From the NCBI GenBank assembly GCA_009773805.1, contig WTXA01000001.1:186001-250000 (forward strand): a DNA stretch of 64,000 bases, in the 5' to 3' direction. Of the stretch, positions 45,314 through 54,298 are shown piece by piece. Origin of the DNA: Fusobacteriota bacterium. GTDB lineage: Bacteria > Bacillota > TC1. Both the position numbers and the translations under genes were made by a program. The notes beneath the pieces are model-generated. The model saw nothing but the letters and a program-made list of their open reading frames with translations. It made no database searches and was not told the origin of the DNA. How positions within the stretch are numbered: the first letter of the stretch is position 1; each line of letters opens with the position of its first letter.

Positions 45314-45989
45314 TGAATTTATCTCCTTCTAAATAGAGCTTATCTATTAGTAGTTGGTTGTCACTTATAATTTTTTTATTAAATTCTTCAATTAGTATAT
45401 TAATAAGATGAAATGACAAAAGCATCTTTTCTCTAGAACTTAAATGATTGTACTCACCATTATAGAAATAGTCATAATCATAAAACAATACATTTAGAAG
45501 ATTATTATAGTAATTATTATCTAATATAGCTAAATTCTCATTTTTCAAGCTATTAACTATCTTATGGTAAATATCTGTCATTTCTAAATATATGTTTCCA
45601 TCATCATCTTTCAAATAATCTGACAATTGAACAATATCATTATTCTCAAGGCCTTGGCAGAATTTTGCTTCTTGAAGATAGAAATCACCATCAATTCTAC
45701 CTAATGGAAATAGTCTGCAGCTAAGGGGCCTATGGCTATGGATAGTACATAATTTATTTAGATTGAAGTCACATAAACCAGTTCTAGCACTTTTGAAAAT
45801 AGGTCTAATTATGCCGGATTCCTTATCTTTTAAAAACAGTATATATTTTTCTAATACTTCAGATGTAGTTATTGAACATTGATTTGCAATTTGGAGAATG
45901 TCATATGGGTTTAAGAAAATTTCCATATTTGTACAACAGCACGCAGTCATTTGGCATTTAAATCTAAACTCTTTTATTACTTTTTCCAA
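45282..45989 (-). CDS. YkgJ-type cysteine-cluster protein
   Basis: A 235-residue protein of the YkgJ/Fe-S or zinc cysteine-cluster family. The N-terminal FKCQMTACCCTNMEIFLNPYDI and the later LCTIHSHRPLSCRLFPLG, with a further Cys in EAKFCQGL, carry the conserved cysteines. The rest is helical and variable. Function is not established for the family; metal binding is inferred. It overlaps the following methyltransferase gene by 32 bases, which suggests co-expression, and lies 13 bases after sfsA. Confidence 0.75.
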   Translation of the reverse strand: MEKVIKEFRFKCQMTACCCTNMEIFLNPYDILQIANQCSITTSEVLEKYILFLKDKESGIIRPIFKSARTGLCDFNLNKLCTIHSHRPLSCRLFPLGRIDGDFYLQEAKFCQGLENNDIVQLSDYLKDDDGNIYLEMTDIYHKIVNSLKNENLAILDNNYYNNLLNVLFYDYDYFYNGEYNHLSSREKMLLSFHLINILIEEFNKKIISDNQLLIDKLYLEGDKFIAKNIKKQEN

Positions 45990-46002
45990 ATTTTCACCTC
46001 AA

Positions 46003-46686
46003 TTATATTTCTATTGGTAATGAATTTGTTAGTTTTAATACTCCTAGTTCACTTGAAGCCATATAGGCAAGTATTTCTACACCTTCTTCTTGAGCTTCCT
46101 TTAATTTATTGGCAAAGACAGGATCATTTTCTAAATTTGCTTTAAATATTTGTCCCAATGGATGTTGAGCAACAAATAAAATAATCGCTCTTTTTCCTTG
46201 TCTTTTGAGTTCAATTAAATGGTCAAGATGTTTAACGCCTCTAAGGGTTGGTGCATCCGGAAATTGTAGATACTCATCTTTTAATAAGGTTACTGACTTA
46301 ACCTCAATATAAACATCCATCTTTTCATTTTTACAATAAATATCAATTCTTGTCCCTGGCATACAGAATTCTCTTTGAATATCGTAGGGATTCTTGATTG
46401 TTTCAATCTCTCCTGCAATTAAGCTATTATAAACAGCTAAATTTGCTGAAACTGAAACCATATTGACCCAATAACCTTTATTTTCAACATAATTTAAACT
46501 ATATTTTGTTTTCCTGTTAGGATTATCATTTTTATTTAATAGCACCTTTACTCCAGGCACTAGTAATTCCTTACATCTTCCTGTGTTAGCTACATGTGCA
46601 ATTCCCACTTCATTTCCAACTATTACTTCAGCAATGAATCTATTAGTTCTATTTTGGAAAGTCCCTTCAATAAAATTATTTTTCAT
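46003..46686 (-). CDS. sfsA: SfsA family DNA/RNA nuclease
   Basis: A 227-residue member of the SfsA family, long known as sugar fermentation stimulation protein and now regarded as a nuclease-like fold. The start MKNNFIEGTFQNRTNRFIAEV fits the family start, so 46686 is chosen over longer ATGs. Motifs are HVANTGRCKELLVPG, NPYDIQREFCMPGTRIDIYCKN and VYIEVKSVTLL, the last containing an E-x-K nuclease-type pair. The ribosome binding site is weak, and it starts within the end of ddl. Confidence 0.88.
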   Translation of the reverse strand: MKNNFIEGTFQNRTNRFIAEVIVGNEVGIAHVANTGRCKELLVPGVKVLLNKNDNPNRKTKYSLNYVENKGYWVNMVSVSANLAVYNSLIAGEIETIKNPYDIQREFCMPGTRIDIYCKNEKMDVYIEVKSVTLLKDEYLQFPDAPTLRGVKHLDHLIELKRQGKRAIILFVAQHPLGQIFKANLENDPVFANKLKEAQEEGVEILAYMASSELGVLKLTNSLPIEI

Positions 46687-47668
46687 AAAGGAAGTCTTTA
46701 TACTTTTCATGTGGAAATTCCATACCCAATGACATTTTAACAATAAAATCAGTTAGTTCATCAAAGGATATACCTATATGAGCTGCTGCGTCTGGTAGAA
46801 GGCTCATTTCTGTAAATCCTGGTATGGTATTAATATCAATCAATAAAATATCCTCACCTTTTACCATGAAATCAGCTCTCGCAAATCCTCTGCAACCTAA
46901 AATTTCATATATCTTAACTGCTAACTCTTTGGCCTTATTTCTTATATCTTCAGGCAATCTTGCCGGAATAATATGTTCGCACATACCTTTGGTGTATTTT
47001 GAGTCAAAATCATAATATCCTGAAACAGTTGTTATTTCTAGTGTAGGTAATGGAAAAGCTTTTTCATTACCTAAAATTCCAATTGTGATTTCATCGCTTG
47101 GAGTTATCATCTTTTCAATCATTAATTCTGATTCAAGTTCAAATCCTAAGTTGAAAGCATTATTCAATTGACTTTCATATGATACATCTTCTTTGTTAAT
47201 AAAATAAATACCTAAAGTTGAACCTTGAGAAGGTGCTTTTACAAGAACAGGAAATCCAAATGAGTTTTCAATTTTCAAAACAATATCTTCAATGTTTTTT
47301 TCATGATAATTATTATTTTTGATTGTAAAAAAATCAGGTATTGGAATATTATGAGCTTTCATAATAGTTTGTGTATATATTTTATTCATACATAAGGAAC
47401 TTGCAAGAACTCTACTTCCTGTATAAGGAATATTTAATTGCTCAAGAAATCCTTGTATTGATCCATCTTCTCCCCCTAGCCCGTGTAAGGCAATAAAGAC
47501 AGATTCAGGATTTACTTCCTTTAACTTCAGATATAAATTATCATTTTGTGGATCAATTTTTTCAACATCATAACCATTTCTTATTAAACTATTATAAATG
47601 GCTTCGCCACTTTTCAAGGAAATTTCTCTTTCAGTTGAGGTGCCTCCTAGAATTACTGCTAACTTCAT
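46676..47668 (-). CDS. ddl: D-alanine--D-alanine ligase
   Basis: Makes the D-Ala-D-Ala dipeptide for peptidoglycan. It has 330 residues from the start at 47668 (MKLAVILGGTSTEREISLKSG), preferred because GAAGGGAAG lies upstream. ATP-grasp motifs are GLGGEDGSIQGFLEQLNIPYTGS, VKAPSQGSTLG, FARADFMVKGEDILLIDINTIPGFTEMS. The residues that set D-Ala rather than D-Lac specificity were not verified. It follows the fumarase beta gene by 19 bases and overlaps sfsA by 11. Confidence 0.93.
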   Translation of the reverse strand: MKLAVILGGTSTEREISLKSGEAIYNSLIRNGYDVEKIDPQNDNLYLKLKEVNPESVFIALHGLGGEDGSIQGFLEQLNIPYTGSRVLASSLCMNKIYTQTIMKAHNIPIPDFFTIKNNNYHEKNIEDIVLKIENSFGFPVLVKAPSQGSTLGIYFINKEDVSYESQLNNAFNLGFELESELMIEKMITPSDEITIGILGNEKAFPLPTLEITTVSGYYDFDSKYTKGMCEHIIPARLPEDIRNKAKELAVKIYEILGCRGFARADFMVKGEDILLIDINTIPGFTEMSLLPDAAAHIGISFDELTDFIVKMSLGMEFPHEKYKDFLYEK

Positions 47669-47687
47669 TATATTCTTCCCTTCATTA

Positions 47688-48212
47688 TTAATGGTTTTCA
47701 TATATATCATTGCCTTCTAAATCATTTACTACAATAACTGGAAATTCTTCAACTTCTAATTTGTATATTGCTTCTGGCCCCAGTTCAGCAAAAGCAACCA
47801 CTGAAATATTCTTTACTTTAGATGCTAATAAAGCACCAGCTCCACCAAGAGCAGCGCAATATATTGCATTGTTTTGTAATAATGAGGCTTTTACAAAATC
47901 ACTCCTTGAGCCTTTACCTATGAGTATAGCTGCACCCTCATTTAATATATCTGGTGTATATGGGTCCATTCTATAGCTAGTTGTTGGTCCTATTGAACCT
48001 ACAACCTCACCTGGTTTTGTTGGAGCTGGGCCTGCATAATAGATTATTGAACCTTTTAATTCAAAAGGTAATTTTCTACCTTCTTTTATTAATTGTGTTA
48101 GTAATTTATGAGCAGAGTCTCTTGCTGTATATATTGTTCCAGTTATATGTATTTGCTCCCCAGCTTTTAAATCTTTTAATACTTTTTTATCAATTGGTGT
48201 TCTTAATAACAT
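47688..48212 (-). CDS. Class I fumarate hydratase, beta (C-terminal) subunit
   Basis: Beta subunit of a two-subunit iron-sulfur fumarase (or L-tartrate dehydratase), 174 residues. Family markers are HITGTIYTARDSAHKLL, YYAGPAPTKPGEVVGSIGPTTSYRMDPYTPDILNEGAAILIGKGS and AALGGAGALLASKVKN. The alpha subunit gene is just upstream, eight bases apart. Substrate fumarate/malate versus tartrate cannot be told from the sequence; with no tartrate genes nearby, fumarate is more likely. Confidence 0.92.
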   Translation of the reverse strand: MLLRTPIDKKVLKDLKAGEQIHITGTIYTARDSAHKLLTQLIKEGRKLPFELKGSIIYYAGPAPTKPGEVVGSIGPTTSYRMDPYTPDILNEGAAILIGKGSRSDFVKASLLQNNAIYCAALGGAGALLASKVKNISVVAFAELGPEAIYKLEVEEFPVIVVNDLEGNDIYENH

Positions 48213-48220
48213 TTAATCTC

Positions 48221-49063
48221 CTAAAAAATAATTTTTTTATGTCTTATAACGTGACAATTTATATTTACTGCTACAGGCATCGAGGCAATATGACATGGTT
48301 CCATCATTACTGCTACATCAAATACACTAGTCTTTCCACCAAATCCTTGTGGTCCAATATTTAATTCATTTAATTTCATTTTTAAATCAGCTTCTATTTC
48401 CATAATCAAATCATCTTCAACGGTTTCAAATAGATCCTTAACCAAGGCTTTTTTTGCAAGTAGTGCTACACCTTCAAAATTGCTCCCTACACCAACGCCA
48501 ACAGTTATTGGTGGACATGGGTTAGGACCAGCTTTTACAACTGTTTCTAGGACAAAATTTTTAATACCTTCTATTCCATCACTTGGTGTCATCATTTTTA
48601 ATGACGACATGTTTTCACTACCTGCACCCTTAGCAAGAACAACAATATTTAAGTTTTCACCTTCAATCAACTTTGTATGAATGATTGGTGGTAAATTATT
48701 ACCTGTATTTTTCCTGTTAAGAGGATTATCAACAATTGATTTTCTTAAATATCCTTCTTGATAACCTAAACGAACACCTTCGTAAATTGCATCATATATA
48801 AATCCTCCATCTATATTGATTTCAGTTCCATATTCTATGAAAAAAACAGCAGTGCCAGTATCTTGACAAATTGGTATCATCCTTTCTTTAGCAATTAATG
48901 CATTTTCTTTTAGACTTAACAGCACTTGCTTACTTAAGATATTATCCTCATTTTCAATACTTTGATTGTATTTACTTATTAGTTCAGGACTTGGAACACA
49001 ATTAATTTCAATAACACTATCTCTTATAACTTTTACAAGATCTTCGAATTTAATTTTTTTCAT
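48221..49063 (-). CDS. Class I fumarate hydratase, alpha (N-terminal) subunit
   Basis: Alpha subunit, 280 residues, which holds the catalytic 4Fe-4S cluster. The cysteine motifs CQDTGTAVFF, GPNPCPPITVGVGVGSNFEG and MEPCHIASMPVAVNINCH give the expected three cluster cysteines. GIGNxxPQGFGGKTSVFDV-like text GPQGFGGKTSVFDVAV is present. Ribosome binding site AAGGGG. It begins 20 bases after the ispH/S1 terminator, with little room for its own promoter. Downstream are beta, ddl and sfsA. Confidence 0.93.
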   Translation of the reverse strand: MKKIKFEDLVKVIRDSVIEINCVPSPELISKYNQSIENEDNILSKQVLLSLKENALIAKERMIPICQDTGTAVFFIEYGTEINIDGGFIYDAIYEGVRLGYQEGYLRKSIVDNPLNRKNTGNNLPPIIHTKLIEGENLNIVVLAKGAGSENMSSLKMMTPSDGIEGIKNFVLETVVKAGPNPCPPITVGVGVGSNFEGVALLAKKALVKDLFETVEDDLIMEIEADLKMKLNELNIGPQGFGGKTSVFDVAVMMEPCHIASMPVAVNINCHVIRHKKIIF

Positions 49064-49075
49064 ATTATCCCCTTA

Positions 49076-49110
49076 AAAAATATGGAGGTTTAGATTTCTC
49101 TAAACCTCCA
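49076..49110 (-). terminator. Terminator of the ispH/S1 gene
   Basis: Minus strand: TGGAGGTTTAGA, loop GAAA, TCTAAACCTCCA (49083-49094 with 49099-49110), then TATTTTTT. A very stable perfect 12-base stem. The fumarase alpha start lies 20 bases further on. Confidence 0.9.
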
Positions 49111-49121
49111 CAAATTTAATA

Positions 49122-51134
49122 TTATTCTTCACTTTTATTGTTTTGGTTTAATATTTCACCTAAAGTAACACCCTCTTCAGTATCCTCATACACCATCTTA
49201 TCTGCCACGATTGGTTCTGTTTTGTTAACTTGAAGTTCAAGTGATTTTTTTGACAGAGAAACTTTTTTATTTGTTTCATCAATTTCTAAAATTTCTACTT
49301 CTATCTCATCTCCAACTTTTAAAACATCACTAACTTTTTCGACTTTTTCATGAGCAATTTCAGATATGTGTAATAAGCCTTCTACCATAGTACTAATATT
49401 AATAAAGGCACCATAATCAACAACACTTGTAACTTTTCCTTTAATGATATGACCTGCTTTATGACTTTTTAAGAATGTTTGCCATGGGTCTTCTTCTAAG
49501 GCCTTAAGACTAAGACTAATCTTATTCTTTTCTTTATCAATTCCAATTATCTTTACATTAATCTTGTCACCAACTGCTAACATGCTTTTTAAATTGTCTC
49601 TTCTATTCCAAGATAATTCTGAAACGTGAAGTAGGCCATCTAAATATCCTAAATTAACAAAAGCACCAAAATCTGCTAACATCTTAACTTCGCCAGCTAC
49701 TACTTTGCCAACTTCTATAGTATCCCAGAAATCCTTAGCACTTGCTTCTCTTTCTTCTGAAAGTATAACCTTTTGTGATAATACAATTTTAGGCAGACGT
49801 TTCTTTAAATCAAGGTCAATAATTCTAACACGAACTTTTTTACCTAAATATTTATCTAAATTCTTAGCATAACCATTTAATAGAAGTTGTGAAGCTGGTA
49901 AAAATCCCTCAACATCATCTATTTTAACAATCAAACCTGACTTAGCTACACTCGTAACTAAACCTTCAAATTCTTCTTTGTTTTCAAATTTGGTAGGAAG
50001 TGTTTTCATAGCTTCTCTTTGTGATTCTCTATTTTTTCTATCTAAAAGTTTTCTTTTTGATAATACTGGTAATCCTACTGAATTTGATTTTTGTAACAAT
50101 ACTGCAGTGATTTTGTCTCCAACATTAGGGAGAGTTCCATCTGAATATTCTTCAATAGGTAGTATTCCTTCAGCTTTCATACCAATATCAACAACAATAT
50201 TCTCTTTGTCGATTTGGATTACTATGCCTTCCACAACATCACCAGGTTGAACATCATTGTCCATTTCAAGCAATAGTTCTTCCATAGTCTGTTCTTTTTC
50301 CATTTTATCTTCACTCATCATTTTATTAATGACCTCCTCTATTATCCAGCTAGGCGTTGATGCCCCTGCTGTAATACCAACTTTATTATAACCAAGATAC
50401 CAATCTGGATTGAGATCCTGGTAAGTTTCTATGAAATATGATTTTTCATTATAGGTCTGTGCAATTTTATATAATTTGTTTGAATTTGAACTTTGTTTAC
50501 CACCAATTATAATTATCACATCAACAGCTTTAGCTAATTCTACAACTTCAAGTTGTCTGTTTCTAGTGGCTGCACAAATTGTATTCTTTACTACTAGTTC
50601 TTTAGACTTTTCTTCTAATAAATCTTTTATCTCATTGAATGTATCTACTGATTGAGTAGTTTGTGATAAAAAGAATATTGGAATTTCAAAATTTATGTCA
50701 TCTAAATCTTCTTTATTTAAGATAGCCCGACTGTTTTTCCCACCCCAATCAAGAATGCCTAAAACTTCAGGATGATCTTTATCTCCAAATACTAATACTT
50801 GATATCCAAGTTCCATATATTTTTGTGCCAGAACATGAGCAACTTTTACACTTGGACAAGTAGCATCAACTAAGTTCTCTCTATTTCCAAATTTCTCATA
50901 GAAGGATCTACCTACCCCATGTGATCTAATAACTAATACATCATTATCATTTAAATTATCAATATTTTCTACAGGGATAATATTTTTTGCTTTCAATCTG
51001 TCTATTTCCTGTTGATTATGTATTAACTCTCCAAATGTATATATAGTATTGTCTGCTTTTTGTTCCTCAGCTTTTTTTAGAGCATTTTTTACTCCATAGC
51101 AAAAGCCAGCATTAGGTGCTAGTATAATTTCCAT
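49122..51134 (-). CDS. ispH: 4-hydroxy-3-methylbut-2-enyl diphosphate reductase fused to S1-type protein
   Basis: A 670-residue fusion. Residues 1-280 are IspH, the last iron-sulfur step of the MEP isoprenoid pathway: AGFCYGVKNAL, DATCPSVKVAHV, CAATRNRQ with the three cluster cysteines, and TAGASTPSWIIEEV. Residues about 300-650 are four S1 RNA-binding repeats similar to ribosomal protein S1. Such fusions are known in Clostridia. At the junction an internal ribosome binding site (50331-50340) precedes in-frame ATGs at 50321 and 50318. It lies 35 bases downstream of cmk, a standard neighbour, and ends in a strong terminator. Confidence 0.93.
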   Translation of the reverse strand: MEIILAPNAGFCYGVKNALKKAEEQKADNTIYTFGELIHNQQEIDRLKAKNIIPVENIDNLNDNDVLVIRSHGVGRSFYEKFGNRENLVDATCPSVKVAHVLAQKYMELGYQVLVFGDKDHPEVLGILDWGGKNSRAILNKEDLDDINFEIPIFFLSQTTQSVDTFNEIKDLLEEKSKELVVKNTICAATRNRQLEVVELAKAVDVIIIIGGKQSSNSNKLYKIAQTYNEKSYFIETYQDLNPDWYLGYNKVGITAGASTPSWIIEEVINKMMSEDKMEKEQTMEELLLEMDNDVQPGDVVEGIVIQIDKENIVVDIGMKAEGILPIEEYSDGTLPNVGDKITAVLLQKSNSVGLPVLSKRKLLDRKNRESQREAMKTLPTKFENKEEFEGLVTSVAKSGLIVKIDDVEGFLPASQLLLNGYAKNLDKYLGKKVRVRIIDLDLKKRLPKIVLSQKVILSEEREASAKDFWDTIEVGKVVAGEVKMLADFGAFVNLGYLDGLLHVSELSWNRRDNLKSMLAVGDKINVKIIGIDKEKNKISLSLKALEEDPWQTFLKSHKAGHIIKGKVTSVVDYGAFINISTMVEGLLHISEIAHEKVEKVSDVLKVGDEIEVEILEIDETNKKVSLSKKSLELQVNKTEPIVADKMVYEDTEEGVTLGEILNQNNKSEE
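50316..50340 (-). promoter_or_regulatory. Internal ribosome binding site at the IspH/S1 junction
   Basis: Minus strand: AGAGGAGG (50333-50340), eleven bases, then ATGATGAGTGAAG (ATGs at 50321 and 50318), in frame with the fusion. Initiation here would yield an S1-only protein of about 399 residues. The spacing is long but similar to that of leuA in this window. Confidence 0.45.
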
Positions 51135-51169
51135 GTTTACTCCTAATATTATACCAAGAAATTACCAAT

Positions 51170-51820
51170 TTATAAATCATTATTTAATAAATTGTAAATT
51201 TTATCAACAACCTCTTGTATATTTAAGTCATCTGTAAGAATAACTATTGCATCTACAGCTTTCCTTAGTGGTGCTACATCTCTATTAGAGTCTATGTAGT
51301 CCCTTTGAATAATTTCTTCTTTAATTTCTTTTAGACTTATACTTTCATTCTTATCAAGTAATTCTAAATACCTTCTTTTAGCTCTTATGCCTGGAGTTGC
51401 ATCTAGAAATATTTTAAGTTCTGCATCAGGTAAAACTACTGTACCAATATCTCTGCCATCAAGAATTATGTTTTCAGATATATCCACAATTTTTCTTATA
51501 ACAGAATTTACTAAATTTCTTATAAAAGGCAAAGCTGCAACATCAGAAACATTTTTGGATATAGAATTTTTTCTAATTTCACTTTCAATACATATTTCAT
51601 TTACATATATTTTATTATTATGAAATCTAAAATTAGTATTTTTGATGATATTAGAAATATTCTCCTCATCCTCAGCATCCAGATTTTCAGTCTTTATTAT
51701 ATAGGTTATTGCCCTATAAAGGGCTCCTGTATCAATATATTCAAAATTAAGTTTTTTACTTAGCAACTTGGCTATTGTACTTTTTCCTGATCCAGCTGGT
51801 CCATCAATAGCTATTTTCAT
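51170..51820 (-). CDS. cmk: Cytidylate kinase
   Basis: Phosphorylates CMP and dCMP. It has 216 residues from the start at 51820 (MKIAIDGPAGSGKSTIAKLL), preferred because GGAGAAG is right upstream; the longer open frame is discounted. Walker A is GPAGSGKST, with DTGALYRAITYIIK, LDGRDIGTVVLPDAELKIFLDATPGIRAKRR and RDYIDSNRDVAPLRKA as CMP-binding and lid features. It sits between ilvC and the ispH/S1 gene. Confidence 0.95.
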   Translation of the reverse strand: MKIAIDGPAGSGKSTIAKLLSKKLNFEYIDTGALYRAITYIIKTENLDAEDEENISNIIKNTNFRFHNNKIYVNEICIESEIRKNSISKNVSDVAALPFIRNLVNSVIRKIVDISENIILDGRDIGTVVLPDAELKIFLDATPGIRAKRRYLELLDKNESISLKEIKEEIIQRDYIDSNRDVAPLRKAVDAIVILTDDLNIQEVVDKIYNLLNNDL

Positions 51821-51835
51821 ATCTTCTCCTATAAT

Positions 51836-51863
51836 TAAGGAGAAAGACATAGCTTTCTCCTTA
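51836..51863 (-). terminator. Hairpin between ilvC and cmk
   Basis: Perfect ten-base stem AAGGAGAAAG / CTTTCTCCTT (51837-51846, 51853-51862) with a six-base loop. On the minus strand it is followed by AATTATAGG, not a real T-run, and the cmk ribosome binding site comes next. It may stabilise or partly terminate the ilvC message. Confidence 0.45.
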
Positions 51864-51878
51864 TTTAAAATATTTAGT

Positions 51879-52880
51879 TTATTTAGCTTTTTTACCAATC
51901 CAAGGCATCATAGCTCTTAATTTTTCACCAGTTGTTTCAATTAAGTGATCTCTATCTTTTTCATATAAAGCGTTGAAATTTGGTCTTCCTGCTTTATTTT
52001 CTTCAATCCATTCTCTGGCAAATTGTCCAGATTGAATTTCTTCAAGAATTTTTTTCATTTCTTTTTTAGTTTCAGCATTAACTAATCTTGGGCCTCTAGT
52101 TAAGTCACCATACTCAGCAGTATCACTAACAGAATATCTCATGTTACTGATGCCACCTTCATACATTAAGTCAACGATTAGCTTTAATTCATGTAGACAT
52201 TCAAAATATGCCATTTCAGGTGCATATCCAGCTTCTGTCAATGTTTCAAAACCAGCTTTAACTAATGCTGCAGCTCCGCCACATAGTACAGCTTGTTCAC
52301 CAAATAAATCAGTTTCAGTTTCTTCCTTAAATGAAGTTTCAATGACTCCAGCTCTTGTACAACCAATGCCTTTAGCATAGGATAATCCCAATGCTTTAGC
52401 ATTACCTGTTGCATCTTGATGTATTGCAACTAATCCAGGAACTCCACCACCTTGAGCGTAAGTTCTTCTAACTAAGTGTCCTGGGCTTTTTGGTGCTACC
52501 AAGAATACATCTACGTCGCTTGGTGGTACTATCAAATCATAATGAATATTAAAACCATGAGCAAATACCAAAGCTTTACCAGCTGTAATGTGTTTTGCTA
52601 TTTCATTGTCATAAATATCCTTTTGTCTTTCATCAGGTAGTAGTAACATAATTACATCTGCATAAGCACATGCCTCATCGACAGTAGCTACTTTTAGTCC
52701 ATCGTCCATAGCTTCTTGCCATCTTTTACTATCTTTTCTTAAGCCGACAGTTACGTCAACTTCACTTTCTTTTAAGTTTAATGCATGAGCATGACCTTGG
52801 CTACCGTAGCCTAAAATTGCTATCTTTCTGCCTTTTATCAAACTCAAATCAGCATCGTTATCATAATACATTTTAACCAT
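51879..52880 (-). CDS. ilvC: Ketol-acid reductoisomerase
   Basis: Second common step of branched-chain amino acid synthesis. It has 333 residues from 52880 ([19 protein letters not shown]), chosen because GGAGGG lies nearby. The NADPH site is [19 protein letters not shown]. Short-class metal and substrate motifs are [32 protein letters not shown], GETEx-type [21 protein letters not shown] and [13 protein letters not shown]. No leader or T-box is seen. It follows rluB within the long operon but other ilv genes are absent. Confidence 0.95.
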   Translation of the reverse strand: MVKMYYDNDADLSLIKGRKIAILGYGSQGHAHALNLKESEVDVTVGLRKDSKRWQEAMDDGLKVATVDEACAYADVIMLLLPDERQKDIYDNEIAKHITAGKALVFAHGFNIHYDLIVPPSDVDVFLVAPKSPGHLVRRTYAQGGGVPGLVAIHQDATGNAKALGLSYAKGIGCTRAGVIETSFKEETETDLFGEQAVLCGGAAALVKAGFETLTEAGYAPEMAYFECLHELKLIVDLMYEGGISNMRYSVSDTAEYGDLTRGPRLVNAETKKEMKKILEEIQSGQFAREWIEENKAGRPNFNALYEKDRDHLIETTGEKLRAMMPWIGKKAK

Positions 52881-52916
52881 AATACACCCTCCAAATTTCA
52901 TATCTATCTAATTTTA

Positions 52917-53654
52917 TCATAAAATATTACCATTTTCCTTATTTACATCTAATTTCTTCAGTTTTTCTATTTCTTTTTTTGTAAGAGCCCTATGTTTTCC
53001 TCTTTTTAATTTATCAATAGTTAAAAAACCTATTTTTATTCTCTTCAATGTTAGAACTGGATTTTTTAATTCAGCAAACATTTTTCTTATTTGTCTGTTT
53101 CTACCTTCTTTAATACCGATTTCAATTTCAAAATAATCTTTATAATTTTGAACATAATAGATATTAGCTTTTCCTGTCATATATTCATCATCAATAACAA
53201 TACCATCTTGTAATTGAATTAGTTTTTCATTTGTGATATTTCCTGAGCATTTAGCTTTATATACTTTTTCTACTAAATGACTAGGATGAGTAAGAATATT
53301 AGTGAATTCACCATCATTAGTCATTATGATTAGGCCTTCTGTATCATAATCGAGTCTACCTACAGGGTAGACTCGTTCTTTAATATCAGTAACTAAATCT
53401 AATACTGTTTTTCTACCTTCAGGATCACTTGAAGTGCTAACATAACCTTTAGGCTTATATAGGAGAAGATAAATTTGTTTAGCTGTGTTCTTAATTGGTT
53501 TTCCATCGACAAAAATCTTATCATTTTTTTCATCAATTACATCACCTATACTAGCTGGTAAATTATTGATTTTGACACGATTTTCTTTTATAAGTTCTTC
53601 TGCCTTTCTGCGGGAACAAAATCCTGCAGCAGATAAGTATTTTTGTATTCTCAT
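52917..53654 (-). CDS. RluB/RsuA-family 23S rRNA pseudouridine synthase
   Basis: Pseudouridine synthase with an N-terminal S4 domain (MRIQKYLSAAGFCSRRKAEELIKENRVKIN), 245 residues. The catalytic loop is VYPVGRLDYDTEGLIIMTNDG, with the aspartate in RLDYDTEGL. KVYKAKCSGN and EGRNRQIRKMF are family markers. RluB (23S U2605) is the likely role in Bacillota. The start overlaps the rnhB stop (TAATG). Confidence 0.92.
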   Translation of the reverse strand: MRIQKYLSAAGFCSRRKAEELIKENRVKINNLPASIGDVIDEKNDKIFVDGKPIKNTAKQIYLLLYKPKGYVSTSSDPEGRKTVLDLVTDIKERVYPVGRLDYDTEGLIIMTNDGEFTNILTHPSHLVEKVYKAKCSGNITNEKLIQLQDGIVIDDEYMTGKANIYYVQNYKDYFEIEIGIKEGRNRQIRKMFAELKNPVLTLKRIKIGFLTIDKLKRGKHRALTKKEIEKLKKLDVNKENGNIL

Positions 53655-54298
53655 TATTTATAATCCTTTAAAAATGTCCTTCGGTGCAGGATACTAGGCC
53701 CATTTAATTTTAGTTCATCATAGTGTTCCTTAGTTCCATAACCCTTGTGTTTAGAATAATTGAATTTATTATCTATCGTTTGAATAATATTCATTATTTT
53801 ATCTCTTTTTGTTTTTGCTAAAATTGAAGCCGCAGCTATTGAAGGGAATTTTTGATCACCTTTAATAATACATAGGCACTCGTATTCCCAATCCGGTAAT
53901 TTATTACCATCAACTAGAACCAAGTCTGGTTTGATACTACATTTATCCACTGCTCTTTTCATGGCAAGCATAGTGGCATTAAGTATGTTGTATTTATCAA
54001 TCTCTTCAACAGAAGCGTATCCATAAGTATAAAAATATGAATTTTCTTTGATTTTATTTTCTAATATATTTCTTTTTTCTTCAGTCAGTTTTTTTGAATC
54101 ATTTAAATTAATTAAATTGAAATCGTATTTCAAGCAAACACAAGCTGCATAAACAGGTCCTGCTAAGGGACCTCTTCCTACTTCATCTACTCCGACTATA
54201 ATCTTATATTTTTTCTTAAACTCAGCTTCATTAGAAAAGTATTCTAATAGTCTCATTATTTCCTTATCATTTTTGATGATTGAATTAGATTTAGTCAT
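53654..54298 (-). CDS. rnhB: Ribonuclease HII
   Basis: Removes ribonucleotides from DNA. It has 214 residues. The metal site is VGVDEVGRGPLAGPVYAACV, with Asp in LVLVDGNKLP and the later SIAAASILAKTKRDKIM. The start codon overlaps the rbgA end by 8 bases. Family length and active site look complete. Confidence 0.94.
   Translation of the reverse strand: MTKSNSIIKNDKEIMRLLEYFSNEAEFKKKYKIIVGVDEVGRGPLAGPVYAACVCLKYDFNLINLNDSKKLTEEKRNILENKIKENSYFYTYGYASVEEIDKYNILNATMLAMKRAVDKCSIKPDLVLVDGNKLPDWEYECLCIIKGDQKFPSIAAASILAKTKRDKIMNIIQTIDNKFNYSKHKGYGTKEHYDELKLNGPSILHRRTFLKDYK

Noticed and set aside
47710-48364. Open frames on the plus strand opposite the fumarase genes
   Set aside because: They are antisense shadows of conserved fumarase subunits with no ribosome binding sites.
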